A stretch of DNA of 64,000 nucleotides. Source: Leptospira haakeii (GTDB taxonomy: Bacteria; Spirochaetota; Leptospiria; Leptospirales; Leptospiraceae). The translations under genes were made by a program, and so were the position numbers. The notes below the pieces were generated by a model. The model searched no databases and was not told where the DNA came from. It saw nothing but the letters and a program-made list of their open reading frames with translations. The stretch covers positions 620,001-684,000 of the forward strand of contig NZ_NPEG01000001.1 of NCBI RefSeq assembly GCF_002812045.1, read 5' to 3'. Below are positions 30,059 through 42,110 of the stretch, piece by piece (position 1 is the first letter of the stretch; each line of letters starts with the position of its first letter).

Positions 30059-31180
30059 TTGAAGATCAAAGTGAACACATCCGAGTTCCTAAAAGCGATT
30101 CACGCTGTAGAGGGAGTAATCTCTGCTAGAGAGATACGTTCTGTTCTCTCCAACTTAAAATTAGAAGCTGAAACTTCTTCCGTATCTATTTCTGCAACTG
30201 ACTTAGAAATATCTATTAAAACATCATTAAATGCTCAAGTAGATAAGTCGGGAGATATTTCATTACCTGCAAAACAATTATCCAGTATTTTTAAAACCAT
30301 TCACTTCGAAGAGGCTTTACTCTCAACTGAAGATGGCGATGCTGATTCAAGTATTACTTATATCACTGATGCTACTAAGAAGAATGATTATAAAAACAAA
30401 CTGAATGGAATGGATGCAGAAGAGATCAAAACCATTCCTAAAGTGGACTCATCGAATATCTCCGATTTTCCAACAGCAATGTTTGCAGAGATGATCCGCA
30501 AAACTTCTTATGCTATCGCACACGAAGACCAAAGATATATCTTCAATGGACTGTTCATGGTTCCTAAAGGAGATAAACTTGTATTTGCAGTTACTGACGG
30601 TCGAAGGTTATGTAAGATCGAAAGACCTCTTTCCACTACTTTGAAATTCAAAGATTCAGTGATCATTCCTTCTAAGGCTATTAGAGAGATTTCTAAAATG
30701 ATCGCTACTGCTGAAACAGGTAAGATAGGCATTATAGATAATCAAATCTATGTGAATGCAAATCAGATCGAGCTACTTTGCAAACTGATCGAAGGTAACT
30801 TTCCTAATTACGAGCAAGTAATTCCTAAGTCTTCTAAATTCAGTGCAGTAATTCCGAAAGAAGGATTCCAGATCTATCTTAGACAAGCATTGATAGCTGC
30901 GGAAGAGCCAACTCGTCAGATACGTTTAACATTCACTAAAAATAATATTAACTTCTACGCTCAAACACAAGGAGTGAATGAGGTTAGTATTAATATGCCG
31001 ATTGAGTATTCTGGAGACGAAGTAACTGTAGCTTTCAAAGGTGAATATTTATCAGATGTGTTCAAGTCTATCGATGATAATGAATTCAAAATAGAATTCA
31101 GCGATTCAAGTTCACCTGTGGTATTCAAGGATCCTTCCGATCCTGATTTTATATCGGTAATCATGCCGATGAAAATTTAA
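30059..31180 (+). CDS. dnaN: DNA polymerase III sliding clamp (beta)
   Basis: A 373-residue ring-forming processivity factor. The TTG start has GGAG 8 nt upstream. [35 protein letters not shown] and the C-terminal VIMPMKI (matching the usual MPMR/KI ending) identify it. Length and order (between dnaA and recF) are standard. Confidence 0.97.
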   Translation: MKIKVNTSEFLKAIHAVEGVISAREIRSVLSNLKLEAETSSVSISATDLEISIKTSLNAQVDKSGDISLPAKQLSSIFKTIHFEEALLSTEDGDADSSITYITDATKKNDYKNKLNGMDAEEIKTIPKVDSSNISDFPTAMFAEMIRKTSYAIAHEDQRYIFNGLFMVPKGDKLVFAVTDGRRLCKIERPLSTTLKFKDSVIIPSKAIREISKMIATAETGKIGIIDNQIYVNANQIELLCKLIEGNFPNYEQVIPKSSKFSAVIPKEGFQIYLRQALIAAEEPTRQIRLTFTKNNINFYAQTQGVNEVSINMPIEYSGDEVTVAFKGEYLSDVFKSIDDNEFKIEFSDSSSPVVFKDPSDPDFISVIMPMKI

Positions 31181-31192
31181 AAGAGAAGATCC

Positions 31193-32286
31193 GTGTTTTT
31201 ACGAAGCCTAAGGCTTCTCAATTTCAGAAACCACGAACAAATAAGCCTGGAGTTCCATTCCAGGCTTATTTTCTTTGTGGGAGAAAACGGAGAAGGAAAA
31301 ACAAACTTACTCGAAGCAATCTCTATGATCTCTTGGCTAAAAAGTTTTAGAGAATCAGAAGAGGGAAATTTGATTCGTTGGAACTCAGACGGATATTATA
31401 TCAAAGGTGAAGTAGACAGAGATCATAAAAAAGAAATTTATGAATTAGGTTTTTCTAAAAAACCAGTCAGTCGCCGCAAACTTAAGTTTAATCAAGAAGA
31501 AGTTAAAAAAAGATCCGACTTAGTAGGTAAATTCCTAAGTGTTTTAATGACTCCTTTGGATCTAGTTATAGTAGAAGGTGGACCTTCTGAAAGAAGAAGG
31601 TTTTTGGACAGTCTACTTTCTTCATTAGATCCTTCTTACTTAAATGATCTAATAGAATATAATCGTATCTTAAAACAAAGAAATGCACTTTTAAAAAGTG
31701 GATCTTCTGATTCTGGTCTTTATGAAATTTGGAACCAAAGACTAATCGAAAAAGGGATCAGCATTTTTAATAAAAGAAAAGAATTCATTGTAGAATTCGA
31801 TCCTATCTATAGAGAAAATCTAAAAAAGTTAAGCGGTGGAAAAGATAATCTAACTCTTGAATACAAGCCCAGTTTTTTTGATATAGAAAATTTTAAAGAA
31901 ACCCTACAAAGAAATATTAATAGAGATCGAAAACTAGGTTATACTTCTGTAGGAATTCACAGAGACGATTTGTATATCGGAGAAGATAATAGAGATATTA
32001 TGGATTTCGCTTCTCAGGGTCAAAAGAGAAGTACTGTGATTTCGCTTAAAGCGGCCGCTTTCGAGTATTATCGTAGGAAATTGGGAAGGACGCCTATTCT
32101 TCTAATTGATGACGTAATTCGCGAATTGGATGTAAAAAGAAGAGAATATTTTGTGGATCTTGTTTTGAATTCGGGACAGGCTTTTTTTACTACCACTGAC
32201 CTTGAAGGTATCTCAGACTATATAGGGAGACTTGAAGACGAAAAACAGATCTTTGTAGTCAAAAATGGCCTAGTCACTCCTTACCA

Positions 32287-32290
<4 letters not shown>
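31193..32290 (+). CDS. recF: DNA replication and repair protein RecF
   Basis: SMC-like ATPase of 365 aa acting with RecO and RecR at gaps. [14 protein letters not shown] opens it, [16 protein letters not shown] is Walker [21 protein letters not shown] is the ABC signature region and [12 protein letters not shown] is Walker B. GTG start with AGAGAAG upstream. Starts 12 bp after dnaN. Confidence 0.95.
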
Positions 32291-34748
<2,458 letters not shown>

Positions 34749-34778
34749 TATATTGGTAATAGGAAATTCTAAATACAA

Positions 34779-37292
34779 ATGAGCGAAGAGCTAGAGAACG
34801 AAACAAAAACTTTGGGATTCAGCCTTTCTTCCCGTCCAGATATTGGTGATGCACTGAAGAATGGCGTCAGGGTAATTCCTGTCGAAATCGAAGACCAAAT
34901 GAAGGAAGCCTACCTTGGTTATGCGATGAGCGTAATTGTTGGAAGAGCTTTGCCTGACGTCAGAGATGGTTTAAAACCGGTTCACAGACGTATTTTACAT
35001 GCAATGAATGAAAGGGCCTGGAGAAGTGATCGCCCTTACGTTAAATGTGCAAAAATCGTCGGAGAAGTATTAGGTAATTATCACCCACACGGAGATAGCT
35101 CTGTATACGATGCATTAGTTCGTATGGTTCAAGAGTTTTCTCTTAGGGTTCCTCTCATTGACGGACAAGGAAATTACGGATCAATAGACGGAGACAACCC
35201 TGCAGCGTATCGATATACAGAAGCAAGACTTGCAAAAGTTGCAGAAGAACTTTTAAGAGATATCGAAAAGGAGACGGTTAATTTTTCTCCTAACTTCGAT
35301 GATACCAAACAACAGCCGGATGTACTTCCTGCAAATTTTCCTAACTTACTAGTAAACGGCTCTTCCGGGATCGCAGTCGGGATGGCTACAAACATTCCTC
35401 CTCATAACTTGAGAGAAACGATTGAAGCGGTTATCACTGTAATCAAAAACCCTGATATTAGTATATCAGAAATTCTTAAAATAATGCCAGGCCCGGATTT
35501 CCCTACCGGCGGTACGATTATCGGCGGAGAAGGTTTATTATCTGCCTATCATTCTGGTAAAGGTTCAATTCGAATCCGTTCCAAAGTGGAAATAGAAGAG
35601 AACAAAAAAGGCAGAGAAGTAATAGTCGTTACTGAAATTCCTTATCAAGTAAACAAAAAGACTCTTCTAGAAAGAATTGGCGAGCTTGTTAACGAAAAAC
35701 AGGTCGAAGGAATTTCCGAAATTTTGGATCTATCTGATAGAAAAGGGATTAGAGTAGAGATCCATATTAAAAAAGATGCAAATGCGCAAGTAATCCTAAA
35801 CCAACTTCTGAAACTTACTCAACTTCAAGTAAGTTACGGGATTACAATGCTTGCGATCTTAGATAACAAACCTAAGATTTTTAACATTAAAGAAATCCTC
35901 GTTGCTTACTCAATCCACAGAAAAGAAGTAATTGTTCGTAGAACTCAATTCGATCTGGATAAGGCTGAAAAACGTGCCCATATCTTAGAAGGATTGAAGA
36001 TTGCTCTCGAAAATATAGAAGAAGTGATCAAAGTAATCCGTGCATCTAAAAATGCTGCGGAAGCAAAAGAACAATTGATGGCTCGATTCGTTCTTTCAGA
36101 TATCCAAGCTGACGCGATCCTGGAGATGAGACTCCAAAGATTGACTTCTTTAGAAGTCCAAAAGGTAATCGATGAGTTAGAAGAAGTTCGAGCCCTTATT
36201 ATGGATCTGAAAGATATTCTCGCTAAACCTGAAAGAGTGTCTGATATAGTTTGTACTGAATTGTCAGAAGTTTCTGAAAAATTCGGGAACAAAAGAAAGA
36301 CCGATATTAGTTTGGAAAGTGTAGAGTCTTCTACCTTTAACGCAGAAGATCTGATTGCAGACGAAGAAGTTGTATTACAAATTACTTATGATCAATTCAT
36401 AAAAAGACTTCCTTTAGATACTTTCAAAAGACAGAGACGTGGCGGAAAAGGTATCCAAGGACTTTCTCAGAAAAGAGAAGATGTGGTCAAGATCATGAAA
36501 ACTGCCATGACTCACGATAATGTGATGTTCTTCTCAAACATCGGAAAAGTTTATATGATGAAAGCTTACGAACTTCCTCAAGCTTCCAAAGAAGCCAGAG
36601 GAAAATCATTAAAAGCAATCATAGGACTTGGAGAGAACGAGACCATTTCCGCTATCTTTACATTCAAAGAAGAAGATAAAGGAAAAGATCTATTACTCGT
36701 AACCAAGAATGGGTTTATCAAAAGAGTAGAATTATCCGAATTCGGTAATGTAAAAAAATCAGGTATCATCGCCATCGGTCTAAGAGATGGTGACCAACTC
36801 ATAGAAGTAATTTCCGTTATTAAAGGTGATAACGTAATGATCTTCTCCGCTAACGGACTTGCACTTAGAGTTGAAATGGATACGATCCGAGCTCAAGGAA
36901 GAACGGCTCAAGGTGTGACCGGGATGAGGCTCTCCAAAGAGGATGCGATCGTAGGACTTTCTAAAGTAGTGGAAGGCGACGACATCTTTGTGATCTCAGA
37001 AAACGGTTACGGAAAACGTCTGGGCTTCGAAGAGTTTGGAACCAAAGGTAGAGGAGGCAAAGGAATGGCCTTCTTGAAAGTGGGAGAGAAAAACGGTGCA
37101 GCAGTAGCAGTAAGTTCCGTGGGCGAAGAAGACGAGATTATCTTAGTCACCCAGCAAGGAATGGTCATTAGAACTGAAGCAAATCAAATCTCTAAAATGG
37201 GAAGAACTGCAGTAGGAGTCAGAGTCGTAGACATCAAGGACAATGATAGGGTCCAAGATTGTACCGTGATTCGTGAAAGCAAAGAAAAATGA
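34779..37292 (+). CDS. gyrA: DNA gyrase subunit A
   Basis: An 837-residue topoisomerase subunit. Catalytic Tyr in AAYRYTEARL. The quinolone-determining segment reads HPHGDSSVYDALVRM; positions matching E. coli Ser83 and Asp87 are Ser and Asp, so it is wild type there, with Ala84 replaced by Ser. The C-terminal six-bladed beta-pinwheel includes the GyrA box RRGGKGIQG (QRRGGKG), so negative supercoiling is expected. It overlaps dus by 4 bp. Confidence 0.98.
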   Translation: MSEELENETKTLGFSLSSRPDIGDALKNGVRVIPVEIEDQMKEAYLGYAMSVIVGRALPDVRDGLKPVHRRILHAMNERAWRSDRPYVKCAKIVGEVLGNYHPHGDSSVYDALVRMVQEFSLRVPLIDGQGNYGSIDGDNPAAYRYTEARLAKVAEELLRDIEKETVNFSPNFDDTKQQPDVLPANFPNLLVNGSSGIAVGMATNIPPHNLRETIEAVITVIKNPDISISEILKIMPGPDFPTGGTIIGGEGLLSAYHSGKGSIRIRSKVEIEENKKGREVIVVTEIPYQVNKKTLLERIGELVNEKQVEGISEILDLSDRKGIRVEIHIKKDANAQVILNQLLKLTQLQVSYGITMLAILDNKPKIFNIKEILVAYSIHRKEVIVRRTQFDLDKAEKRAHILEGLKIALENIEEVIKVIRASKNAAEAKEQLMARFVLSDIQADAILEMRLQRLTSLEVQKVIDELEEVRALIMDLKDILAKPERVSDIVCTELSEVSEKFGNKRKTDISLESVESSTFNAEDLIADEEVVLQITYDQFIKRLPLDTFKRQRRGGKGIQGLSQKREDVVKIMKTAMTHDNVMFFSNIGKVYMMKAYELPQASKEARGKSLKAIIGLGENETISAIFTFKEEDKGKDLLLVTKNGFIKRVELSEFGNVKKSGIIAIGLRDGDQLIEVISVIKGDNVMIFSANGLALRVEMDTIRAQGRTAQGVTGMRLSKEDAIVGLSKVVEGDDIFVISENGYGKRLGFEEFGTKGRGGKGMAFLKVGEKNGAAVAVSSVGEEDEIILVTQQGMVIRTEANQISKMGRTAVGVRVVDIKDNDRVQDCTVIRESKEK

Positions 37293-38242
37293 TCCGCATC
37301 GGTTCTGTCGAAATTCCCGGTTGGTTGGCTATGTCGCCGATGGCCGGGATCAGTGATAGCCCGACTAGAACCATGGCCCGAAGATATGGGTCTGCCTTTT
37401 CTTACACTGAGTTTGTTTCCACCGATAGCCTCGCAGTCGGATCAAAAAAAGCATTATCTCTATTACGTTTTCGTGAAGAAGAAAGACCGATTACTTTCCA
37501 GATCTTCGGTAATAAACTGGAGATCATAGTAGAAGCCGCAAAAAGGATCCGTGAATTAAATCCTGATATTATAGATTTGAATATGGGATGCCCTGCTCGA
37601 AATGTTTCTATGAGAGGATCCGGAGTCGGACTTCTCCGCAAACCTGTATATGCCGGAAAGATAATAGAAGAAATGAGAAAGGCATTGGACATTCCAGTAA
37701 CTGCGAAGATCCGCTTAGGTTGGGATGATTCTTCTAGAAATTATATGGAAGTGTCCAGGATCTTAGAAGAATCCGGAGTGATGGCAATTTCAGTTCATGG
37801 AAGAACTCGTGAAATGGGATACTCCGGAAAAGCAGATTGGGATGCGATCGCAGATATCAAGTCGGAAAGAAAAGTCCCTATCTTTGGAAACGGAGACGTA
37901 AGCAGTTACGAAGAAGCGGTCCGTAGAAAAGAGGAATCCAAAGTAGACGGGGTTTTGGTCGGTAGGAATTCCATCGGTAACCCTTGGATATTCTCTAATA
38001 TCAAAAAAGAAGATCTAAGTTTTGAAGAAATAGTGTCCACGACTCTAAGTCATTTACAGTTAATGAGGGAAACTTTTGGAGATAAGTATGGATTGATCCT
38101 TCTCCGAAAACATTTAGTGCGTTATATACAATCTCGAAAAGAAATAGAGCCTAAACGACTGGAACTTCTCAAGATGGAAGATCCTGAAAAATTGATCCAA
38201 ATACTTCACGAAGCTCAAAACAGTTTGAGTCTAGTTTCTTGA
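37289..38242 (+). CDS. dus: tRNA-dihydrouridine synthase
   Basis: FMN-dependent TIM-barrel enzyme of 317 aa. SPMAGISDSPTRTMARRYG, INMGCP-like LNMGCPARNVSMRGSGVGLLRKP (with the active-site Cys), TAKIRLGWD, VSVHGR-like ISVHGRTREMGYSG, and NGDVSS are typical. It overlaps gyrA by ATGA, so it is co-translated. The subfamily is probably DusB-like given sequence, but not certain. Confidence 0.92.
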   Translation: MIRIGSVEIPGWLAMSPMAGISDSPTRTMARRYGSAFSYTEFVSTDSLAVGSKKALSLLRFREEERPITFQIFGNKLEIIVEAAKRIRELNPDIIDLNMGCPARNVSMRGSGVGLLRKPVYAGKIIEEMRKALDIPVTAKIRLGWDDSSRNYMEVSRILEESGVMAISVHGRTREMGYSGKADWDAIADIKSERKVPIFGNGDVSSYEEAVRRKEESKVDGVLVGRNSIGNPWIFSNIKKEDLSFEEIVSTTLSHLQLMRETFGDKYGLILLRKHLVRYIQSRKEIEPKRLELLKMEDPEKLIQILHEAQNSLSLVS

Positions 38243-38258
38243 TCCCTCAGGATTGAGA

Positions 38259-38290
38259 TTGACAAAGATTTTCTAAAGTAAGCTGATAAT
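38259..38290 (+). promoter_or_regulatory. Possible promoter for the SH3-like lipoprotein gene
   Basis: A TTGACA (38259-38264) is followed by GATAAT (38285-38290) with a long 20-nt spacer, so it is suboptimal. The lipoprotein gene begins 20 bp later. Assigned on match and position only. Confidence 0.35.
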
Positions 38291-38310
38291 TCCTTTCCAG
38301 GAGGAATTTG

Positions 38311-39063
38311 ATGAGAGCCATTGCACTCATATTTACCATACTTGTATTACTCGCATGTGATAAAAAGAAAGAAGAAGCTCCGGTTGAACAAATCGTAGGA
38401 ACAAAATATTCCGGTGCTGATCAACACGTTTACAAAAGTCCCGGCTCCAGAGAAAAATCGGATCAAGTCACTTTGGTTTATGAATTTGAAGAAGTGAATG
38501 GATTAGAAATTGTTCCCTTCGAAGTAACGGATACCAAAGGTAAAAAAACAGTCACAGAATATCTGAAACTTAGAACAGTAGACGGGAAAGAAGGTTTTGC
38601 ACTTCTCAAAAACTTTTATGATGCGGTCCTATTCGTGGTAGGTGACGGAGATACTGCATTTGCTAAAAATTCTCTTACTTCTCCTTCTAAAGGAAAGCTA
38701 GAAAAAGGAATGTCATGTTTCGAGTCGGAAGCAAGTGGAGAATTCTCCAAAGTACGTTGTAACGGTTCCATCTTGAAAGGTGGGAAGTTAAATAATCTGT
38801 CTGATATTTGGATTCAACCAGTTTCTTCCAATATTTCTAGAGATCCACTTTTGGGAGATAGCGTTCGAAATCTGAAAGCGGCTAGTTTAAAATTGATTGA
38901 AATCAATAAAACAGCTGACCCCGCTAAACAGGAAGAATTAAAGAAGTCAGCAACCGCTGCATTGAAGACGGTTTTCGAGAAAGGAGATATTTTTCAAGAA
39001 TCTGTGAATTCTCTTGCGACTGAATTCGGCTTAACTCTTTCCGAACAACAACCAACAGAATAA
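38311..39063 (+). CDS. Lipoprotein of unknown function
   Basis: A 250-residue protein with signal peptide and lipobox LLAC (MRAIALIFTILVLLAC). ATG 38311 is preferred over the in-frame TTG 38308 because AGGAGG ends 7 nt before it. The mature part begins DKKKEEAP and contains 'LKLRTVDGKEGFALLKN', which may be an SH3b-like beta segment. No catalytic motif. A bidirectional terminator (39076-39105) separates it from the convergent lipL21 copies. Confidence 0.7.
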   Translation: MRAIALIFTILVLLACDKKKEEAPVEQIVGTKYSGADQHVYKSPGSREKSDQVTLVYEFEEVNGLEIVPFEVTDTKGKKTVTEYLKLRTVDGKEGFALLKNFYDAVLFVVGDGDTAFAKNSLTSPSKGKLEKGMSCFESEASGEFSKVRCNGSILKGGKLNNLSDIWIQPVSSNISRDPLLGDSVRNLKAASLKLIEINKTADPAKQEELKKSATAALKTVFEKGDIFQESVNSLATEFGLTLSEQQPTE

Positions 39064-39075
39064 ATAAAACTTAAA

Positions 39076-39105
39076 AACTCTACCTTCTCGGTGGGGTTTT
39101 TATTT
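39076..39105. terminator. Bidirectional terminator hairpin
   Basis: Stem AACTCTACC / GGTGGGGTT with two wobble pairs in the plus-strand RNA, then TTTTTATT. It serves the lipoprotein gene and the minus-strand lipL21 paralogue. The following TTTCAGTTAAAGTA sequence recurs after the 39765 terminator, so it was part of the duplicated unit. Confidence 0.7.
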
Positions 39106-39138
39106 CAGTTAAAGTAAAAACTCGAACTAAATTATCGT

Positions 39139-39696
39139 TTACTCTTCTTGAGCTTTAGCTAGAAAAGCGGCGCGACCACCTGGAAATTTAACATAGATAA
39201 TGCACTCGCATTCTTCCCAGTTGTCTTTTGAAACATCTGCTGGATCTGAACCCTGACCAATAGCTTTACACTCGTAAATTTTTACACTTTGAACGAGTGA
39301 TGCAGATATCGAGGGGTTACAATCGGTAGTTAGCCCTTGACGGGATTCGTTAGAGCAGAACTTCTCTGTAGTGTGATGTTCACTTTGCATTTTCCTAATT
39401 AAGTCAGGAGTGCCCTGTAGGCGCGCGGTTTCTCGGCAAGTGGATTGAATCATCACGCGATTTTTTTTCGCAATAGCCTTAGCAGATGCGCGAGAAGCAA
39501 ACTTCATGTAGTAATAGTCTTTAGGGTTGGTATCTCTTGGAGTTTTACCGTCGTTTCTTTGCTCAGGTGGTCCACCCCAGCCTTCGAAAGACCATCCTCC
39601 GTCGCCAACGGAAGTAGCATCTTTTTGCGCGGTGTTCGCTCCGCAGTAGGTAAGTAATGCAGCAGATAGCGCAATAACGATTACTTTCTTGATCAT
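39139..39696 (-). CDS. LipL21-like lipoprotein, second copy (mosaic paralogue)
   Basis: A 185-residue lipoprotein. Its signal/lipobox MIKKVIVIALSAALLTYC and the first ~75 residues (GDGGWSFEGWGGPPEQRN) match the neighbouring copy. Residues ~85-130 differ, gaining two Cys (EKFCSNES, TTDCNPS), before the shared C-terminal KDNWEECECIIY and FPGGR. The start has no SD (AATAAACTTATG), so it may be poorly translated. Whether it is functional, a decoy or a decaying copy is open. Confidence 0.8.
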   Translation of the reverse strand: MIKKVIVIALSAALLTYCGANTAQKDATSVGDGGWSFEGWGGPPEQRNDGKTPRDTNPKDYYYMKFASRASAKAIAKKNRVMIQSTCRETARLQGTPDLIRKMQSEHHTTEKFCSNESRQGLTTDCNPSISASLVQSVKIYECKAIGQGSDPADVSKDNWEECECIIYVKFPGGRAAFLAKAQEE

Positions 39697-39764
39697 AAGT
39701 TTATTGGAATTTGTTTACTCACTTAATTGCAGCAAGTGACTCAATTTTTTTCATTCTTCTATGA

Positions 39765-39800
39765 AGAAATAAAAAACCCCACCCTTTTACGGGCGGGGTT
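39765..39800 (-). terminator. Rho-independent terminator after lipL21
   Basis: On the minus strand, AACCCCGCCC pairs with GGGTGGGGTT (one mismatch-free long stem with G-U tolerance), followed by a T-rich run. It would limit read-through from the upstream copy into the paralogue. Confidence 0.8.
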
Positions 39801-39839
39801 TCCATTTCAGTTAAAGTAGAAACTCAAACTGACTTAATA

Positions 39840-40394
39840 TTATTTACCAACTTCTTGAGCTTTAGCAACTAGAGCGTCGCGTCCACCTGGGAATTTAGCA
39901 TAAATAACACACTGGCATTCTTCCCAGTTGTCTTTAGAGATGTCTTTAGGATCAGATCCTGGACCAGTAGCTTTACACTCGTAAACTCCTACTCCTTTAA
40001 CGATACCTGCAGAAGTACCTACGATAACGGAAGCAGTTGCTTCACCGTCGGAAACTCCGGATGCGGATTCAACAGTCTCACCGACCATTTTTTTAACAAC
40101 GTCGGAAGCACCTTGTAAGCGGGAAGCTTCGCGGCAAGTAGACTGCATCATAGCGAGACTTTTTTTCGCAACAGCTTTAGCAGATGCGCGAGAAGCAAAC
40201 TTCATGTAGTAATAGTCTTTAGGGTTGGTATCTCTTGGAGTTTTACCGTCGTTTCTTTGCTCAGGTGGTCCACCCCAGCCTTCGAAAGACCATCCTCCGT
40301 CGCCAACGGAAGTAGCATCTTTTTGCGCGGTGTTCGCTCCGCAATAGGTAAGTAATGCAGCAGATAGTGCAATAACGATTACTTTCTTGATCAT
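39840..40394 (-). CDS. lipL21: LipL21-type outer-membrane lipoprotein
   Basis: A 184-residue lipoprotein: lipobox LLTYC, then DGGWSFEGWGGPPEQRNDGKTPRDTNPKDYYY, and a C-terminal DNWEECQCVIYAKFPGGRDALVAKAQ. I recognise this as LipL21, an abundant outer-membrane lipoprotein of Leptospira. I begin at ATG 40392-40394, six nt after AGGAG, aligned with the paralogue; the preceding ATG (40397) would add one residue. A longer in-frame start at 40451 lacks an SD. Divergent from the VWA-like gene. Confidence 0.88.
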   Translation of the reverse strand: MIKKVIVIALSAALLTYCGANTAQKDATSVGDGGWSFEGWGGPPEQRNDGKTPRDTNPKDYYYMKFASRASAKAVAKKSLAMMQSTCREASRLQGASDVVKKMVGETVESASGVSDGEATASVIVGTSAGIVKGVGVYECKATGPGSDPKDISKDNWEECQCVIYAKFPGGRDALVAKAQEVGK

Positions 40395-40422
40395 CATTTT
40401 CTCCTTGATCAGATGGAATTGA

Positions 40423-40451
40423 GGAATATATCCATTAAACGGATTCCGCAA
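40423..40451 (-). promoter_or_regulatory. Possible lipL21 promoter
   Basis: Minus-strand TTGCGG (40446-40451) with TATTCC 17 nt on (40423-40428), and TATATT nearby. It is modest in match but sits about 30 bp upstream of the SD of a gene expected to be strongly expressed. Confidence 0.35.
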
Positions 40452-40462
40452 GCCATTTTTTA

Positions 40463-42103
40463 ATGAATACGTTTAAATTTAAAAGCAGCCAACTTTTTGG
40501 TAAAAAAATATTTATTCGCAGCGCACAATTGTCAAAAAATTTCCGAAATTATCTTTTTGTTCTGCTAACTCTGGCGGCTAGCGACGCAATAGCGACGACA
40601 GTTGTATTTCTCCCTGGAAATTGGGAAGGACATGCTCCGGCCTCCCTGGAAGGAACCGGTGAAAAGCCATACGAGTTAGCAAAATTAGGCCAGTTCTATG
40701 CGACTAGGATCTATTCTATTCAGATAAAAGAACAACTCTCTCCAAATTCCGATCCGGAAATAAAAGATTTTCTAATCCCTCAAGTATCCAGAGAAAAATT
40801 TAAACAAACTTGCTCCAGACTCAAACCGGATTATGTAGTTCGGGACCAGTTGTCTATTGAGGAGAAGATTAGGATCGATCGCTCCGTATATGATTGTAAC
40901 CTTTCTAAAATGGAAGAATACTCTATCATAGGTAGAAAAGATCTATTTGCTACCTTGGAAAAGTTGACCAAGGATTCCTTTCCTTTGGTTCCCAAAAAGA
41001 AGATAAAAGAATATTCCAGAGAGCCTGTCCAAACTGCGAAATCACAGATCATTGTCTTGGATTCTTCTTATTCTTACGCACCTGAAAGAAAAGAATTTAT
41101 GTCGCAATTAGAAGCAATCTCTTGGCAACCGGAAACAAAATTTCGTTTGGTTGTCTTTAGTGAGAATGGTTCTAAAGTTTTTCCTGAATCCAGCCGCTCA
41201 GAATTTATCAAACAATGGAAAGACTTTAAATCTGAAGGGAAATCCAATACACAAGATCTTACGAATGCACTTCTCCGATTAAGAAGGATTCTAAGTTCGG
41301 AAGATTCTCCAGGAAAGAAAAAGGAAAGAATGATCAGCATTCTCACCAATGCAAAGGCTTCCAATTCAATTAGCGGATACGGCGCCGCGATTGAGGGCTT
41401 GAGTCAGGTCGGTGCTAAGGTTTCAATTCTATATTCTTCTTATGCAGGGCCGGAAGCACGTAGGGAACATAAAGAAGCGGCAAAAAGAGGAGCGGAATTC
41501 AGAGAAGTTTCCTACTTCCAGAAAATCGTAACTCCTAGAGATTCCAAAACTTTGGTATTCAAAGAGGGAAAATTATATAGCAGCAGCGCTTCTCCAGATC
41601 CAAAAATGAATTTGGAGGATGTTTCTCTCGAAAAAGTGGAATTTGCAGGTAAGTATTCCCTGGGAGAATTCTTAAATCCATGGAGTTTAGGAAGTATTTA
41701 CGAAGAAGTGAAGAAGGAGAAGATCCTCACTTCTGAGCCTGTCCGCAGTAATTTTGCATCTTTATTTTCTTCTTCCGTAAGCGGTGCTGCTAATTCAGAA
41801 TATTTCGGAAATTTTCCGAAGGTTTTAGTCAAATCAGGGTCTAAGGCATTCTGGATCCGAGTTCCAAACATATCTGGATTTTCAGAAGGAAAAAAAGGAG
41901 TGTGGGCGGTTACGTTTCTTTCATCCTCTTTTTCTTCGGAGGGGGTCGAAGTAATACCGGATTCGTTAGAACGATATACTTTCTCTACTGCTAAAATTTT
42001 AGAATGTGATCCTTCCGTTGCTCGAAATTATTTGATAAATACGGAAAAATTCAAATTCGATTGTTTAGTAAAGGGAGAGATCCTGGAAGTTTCTCAGCCG
42101 TAG
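40463..42103 (+). CDS. Exported protein with degenerate VWA-like domain
   Basis: A 546-residue protein. A hydrophobic stretch YLFVLLTLAASDAIA (about residues 30-45) looks like a signal peptide; TTG at 40529 would start close before it and is an alternative. The middle reads IIVLDSSYSYAPERKEF (DxSxS MIDAS), TQDLTNALLRLRRIL, and ILTNAKASNSISGYG, a VWA pattern where the second MIDAS Asp is Asn. The rest shows no known domain. Divergent from lipL21 and 7 bp upstream of the AAA+/Fis gene, so the last two may be functionally linked. Confidence 0.65.
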   Translation: MNTFKFKSSQLFGKKIFIRSAQLSKNFRNYLFVLLTLAASDAIATTVVFLPGNWEGHAPASLEGTGEKPYELAKLGQFYATRIYSIQIKEQLSPNSDPEIKDFLIPQVSREKFKQTCSRLKPDYVVRDQLSIEEKIRIDRSVYDCNLSKMEEYSIIGRKDLFATLEKLTKDSFPLVPKKKIKEYSREPVQTAKSQIIVLDSSYSYAPERKEFMSQLEAISWQPETKFRLVVFSENGSKVFPESSRSEFIKQWKDFKSEGKSNTQDLTNALLRLRRILSSEDSPGKKKERMISILTNAKASNSISGYGAAIEGLSQVGAKVSILYSSYAGPEARREHKEAAKRGAEFREVSYFQKIVTPRDSKTLVFKEGKLYSSSASPDPKMNLEDVSLEKVEFAGKYSLGEFLNPWSLGSIYEEVKKEKILTSEPVRSNFASLFSSSVSGAANSEYFGNFPKVLVKSGSKAFWIRVPNISGFSEGKKGVWAVTFLSSSFSSEGVEVIPDSLERYTFSTAKILECDPSVARNYLINTEKFKFDCLVKGEILEVSQP

Positions 42104-42110
42104 CAGAGTC

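Larger units (their letters stand above)
39076..40397. repeat. Tandem duplication carrying two lipL21-type genes
   Basis: Two units of about 700 bp, each with a terminator stem, a shared TTTCAGTTAAAGTA tail and a lipL21-type gene. The 5' coding halves match almost base for base (39481-39696 vs 40179-40394, offset 698; I counted two differences), whereas the 3' halves differ at many residues. The upstream copy has an AGGAG SD; the downstream copy does not. Confidence 0.85.
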
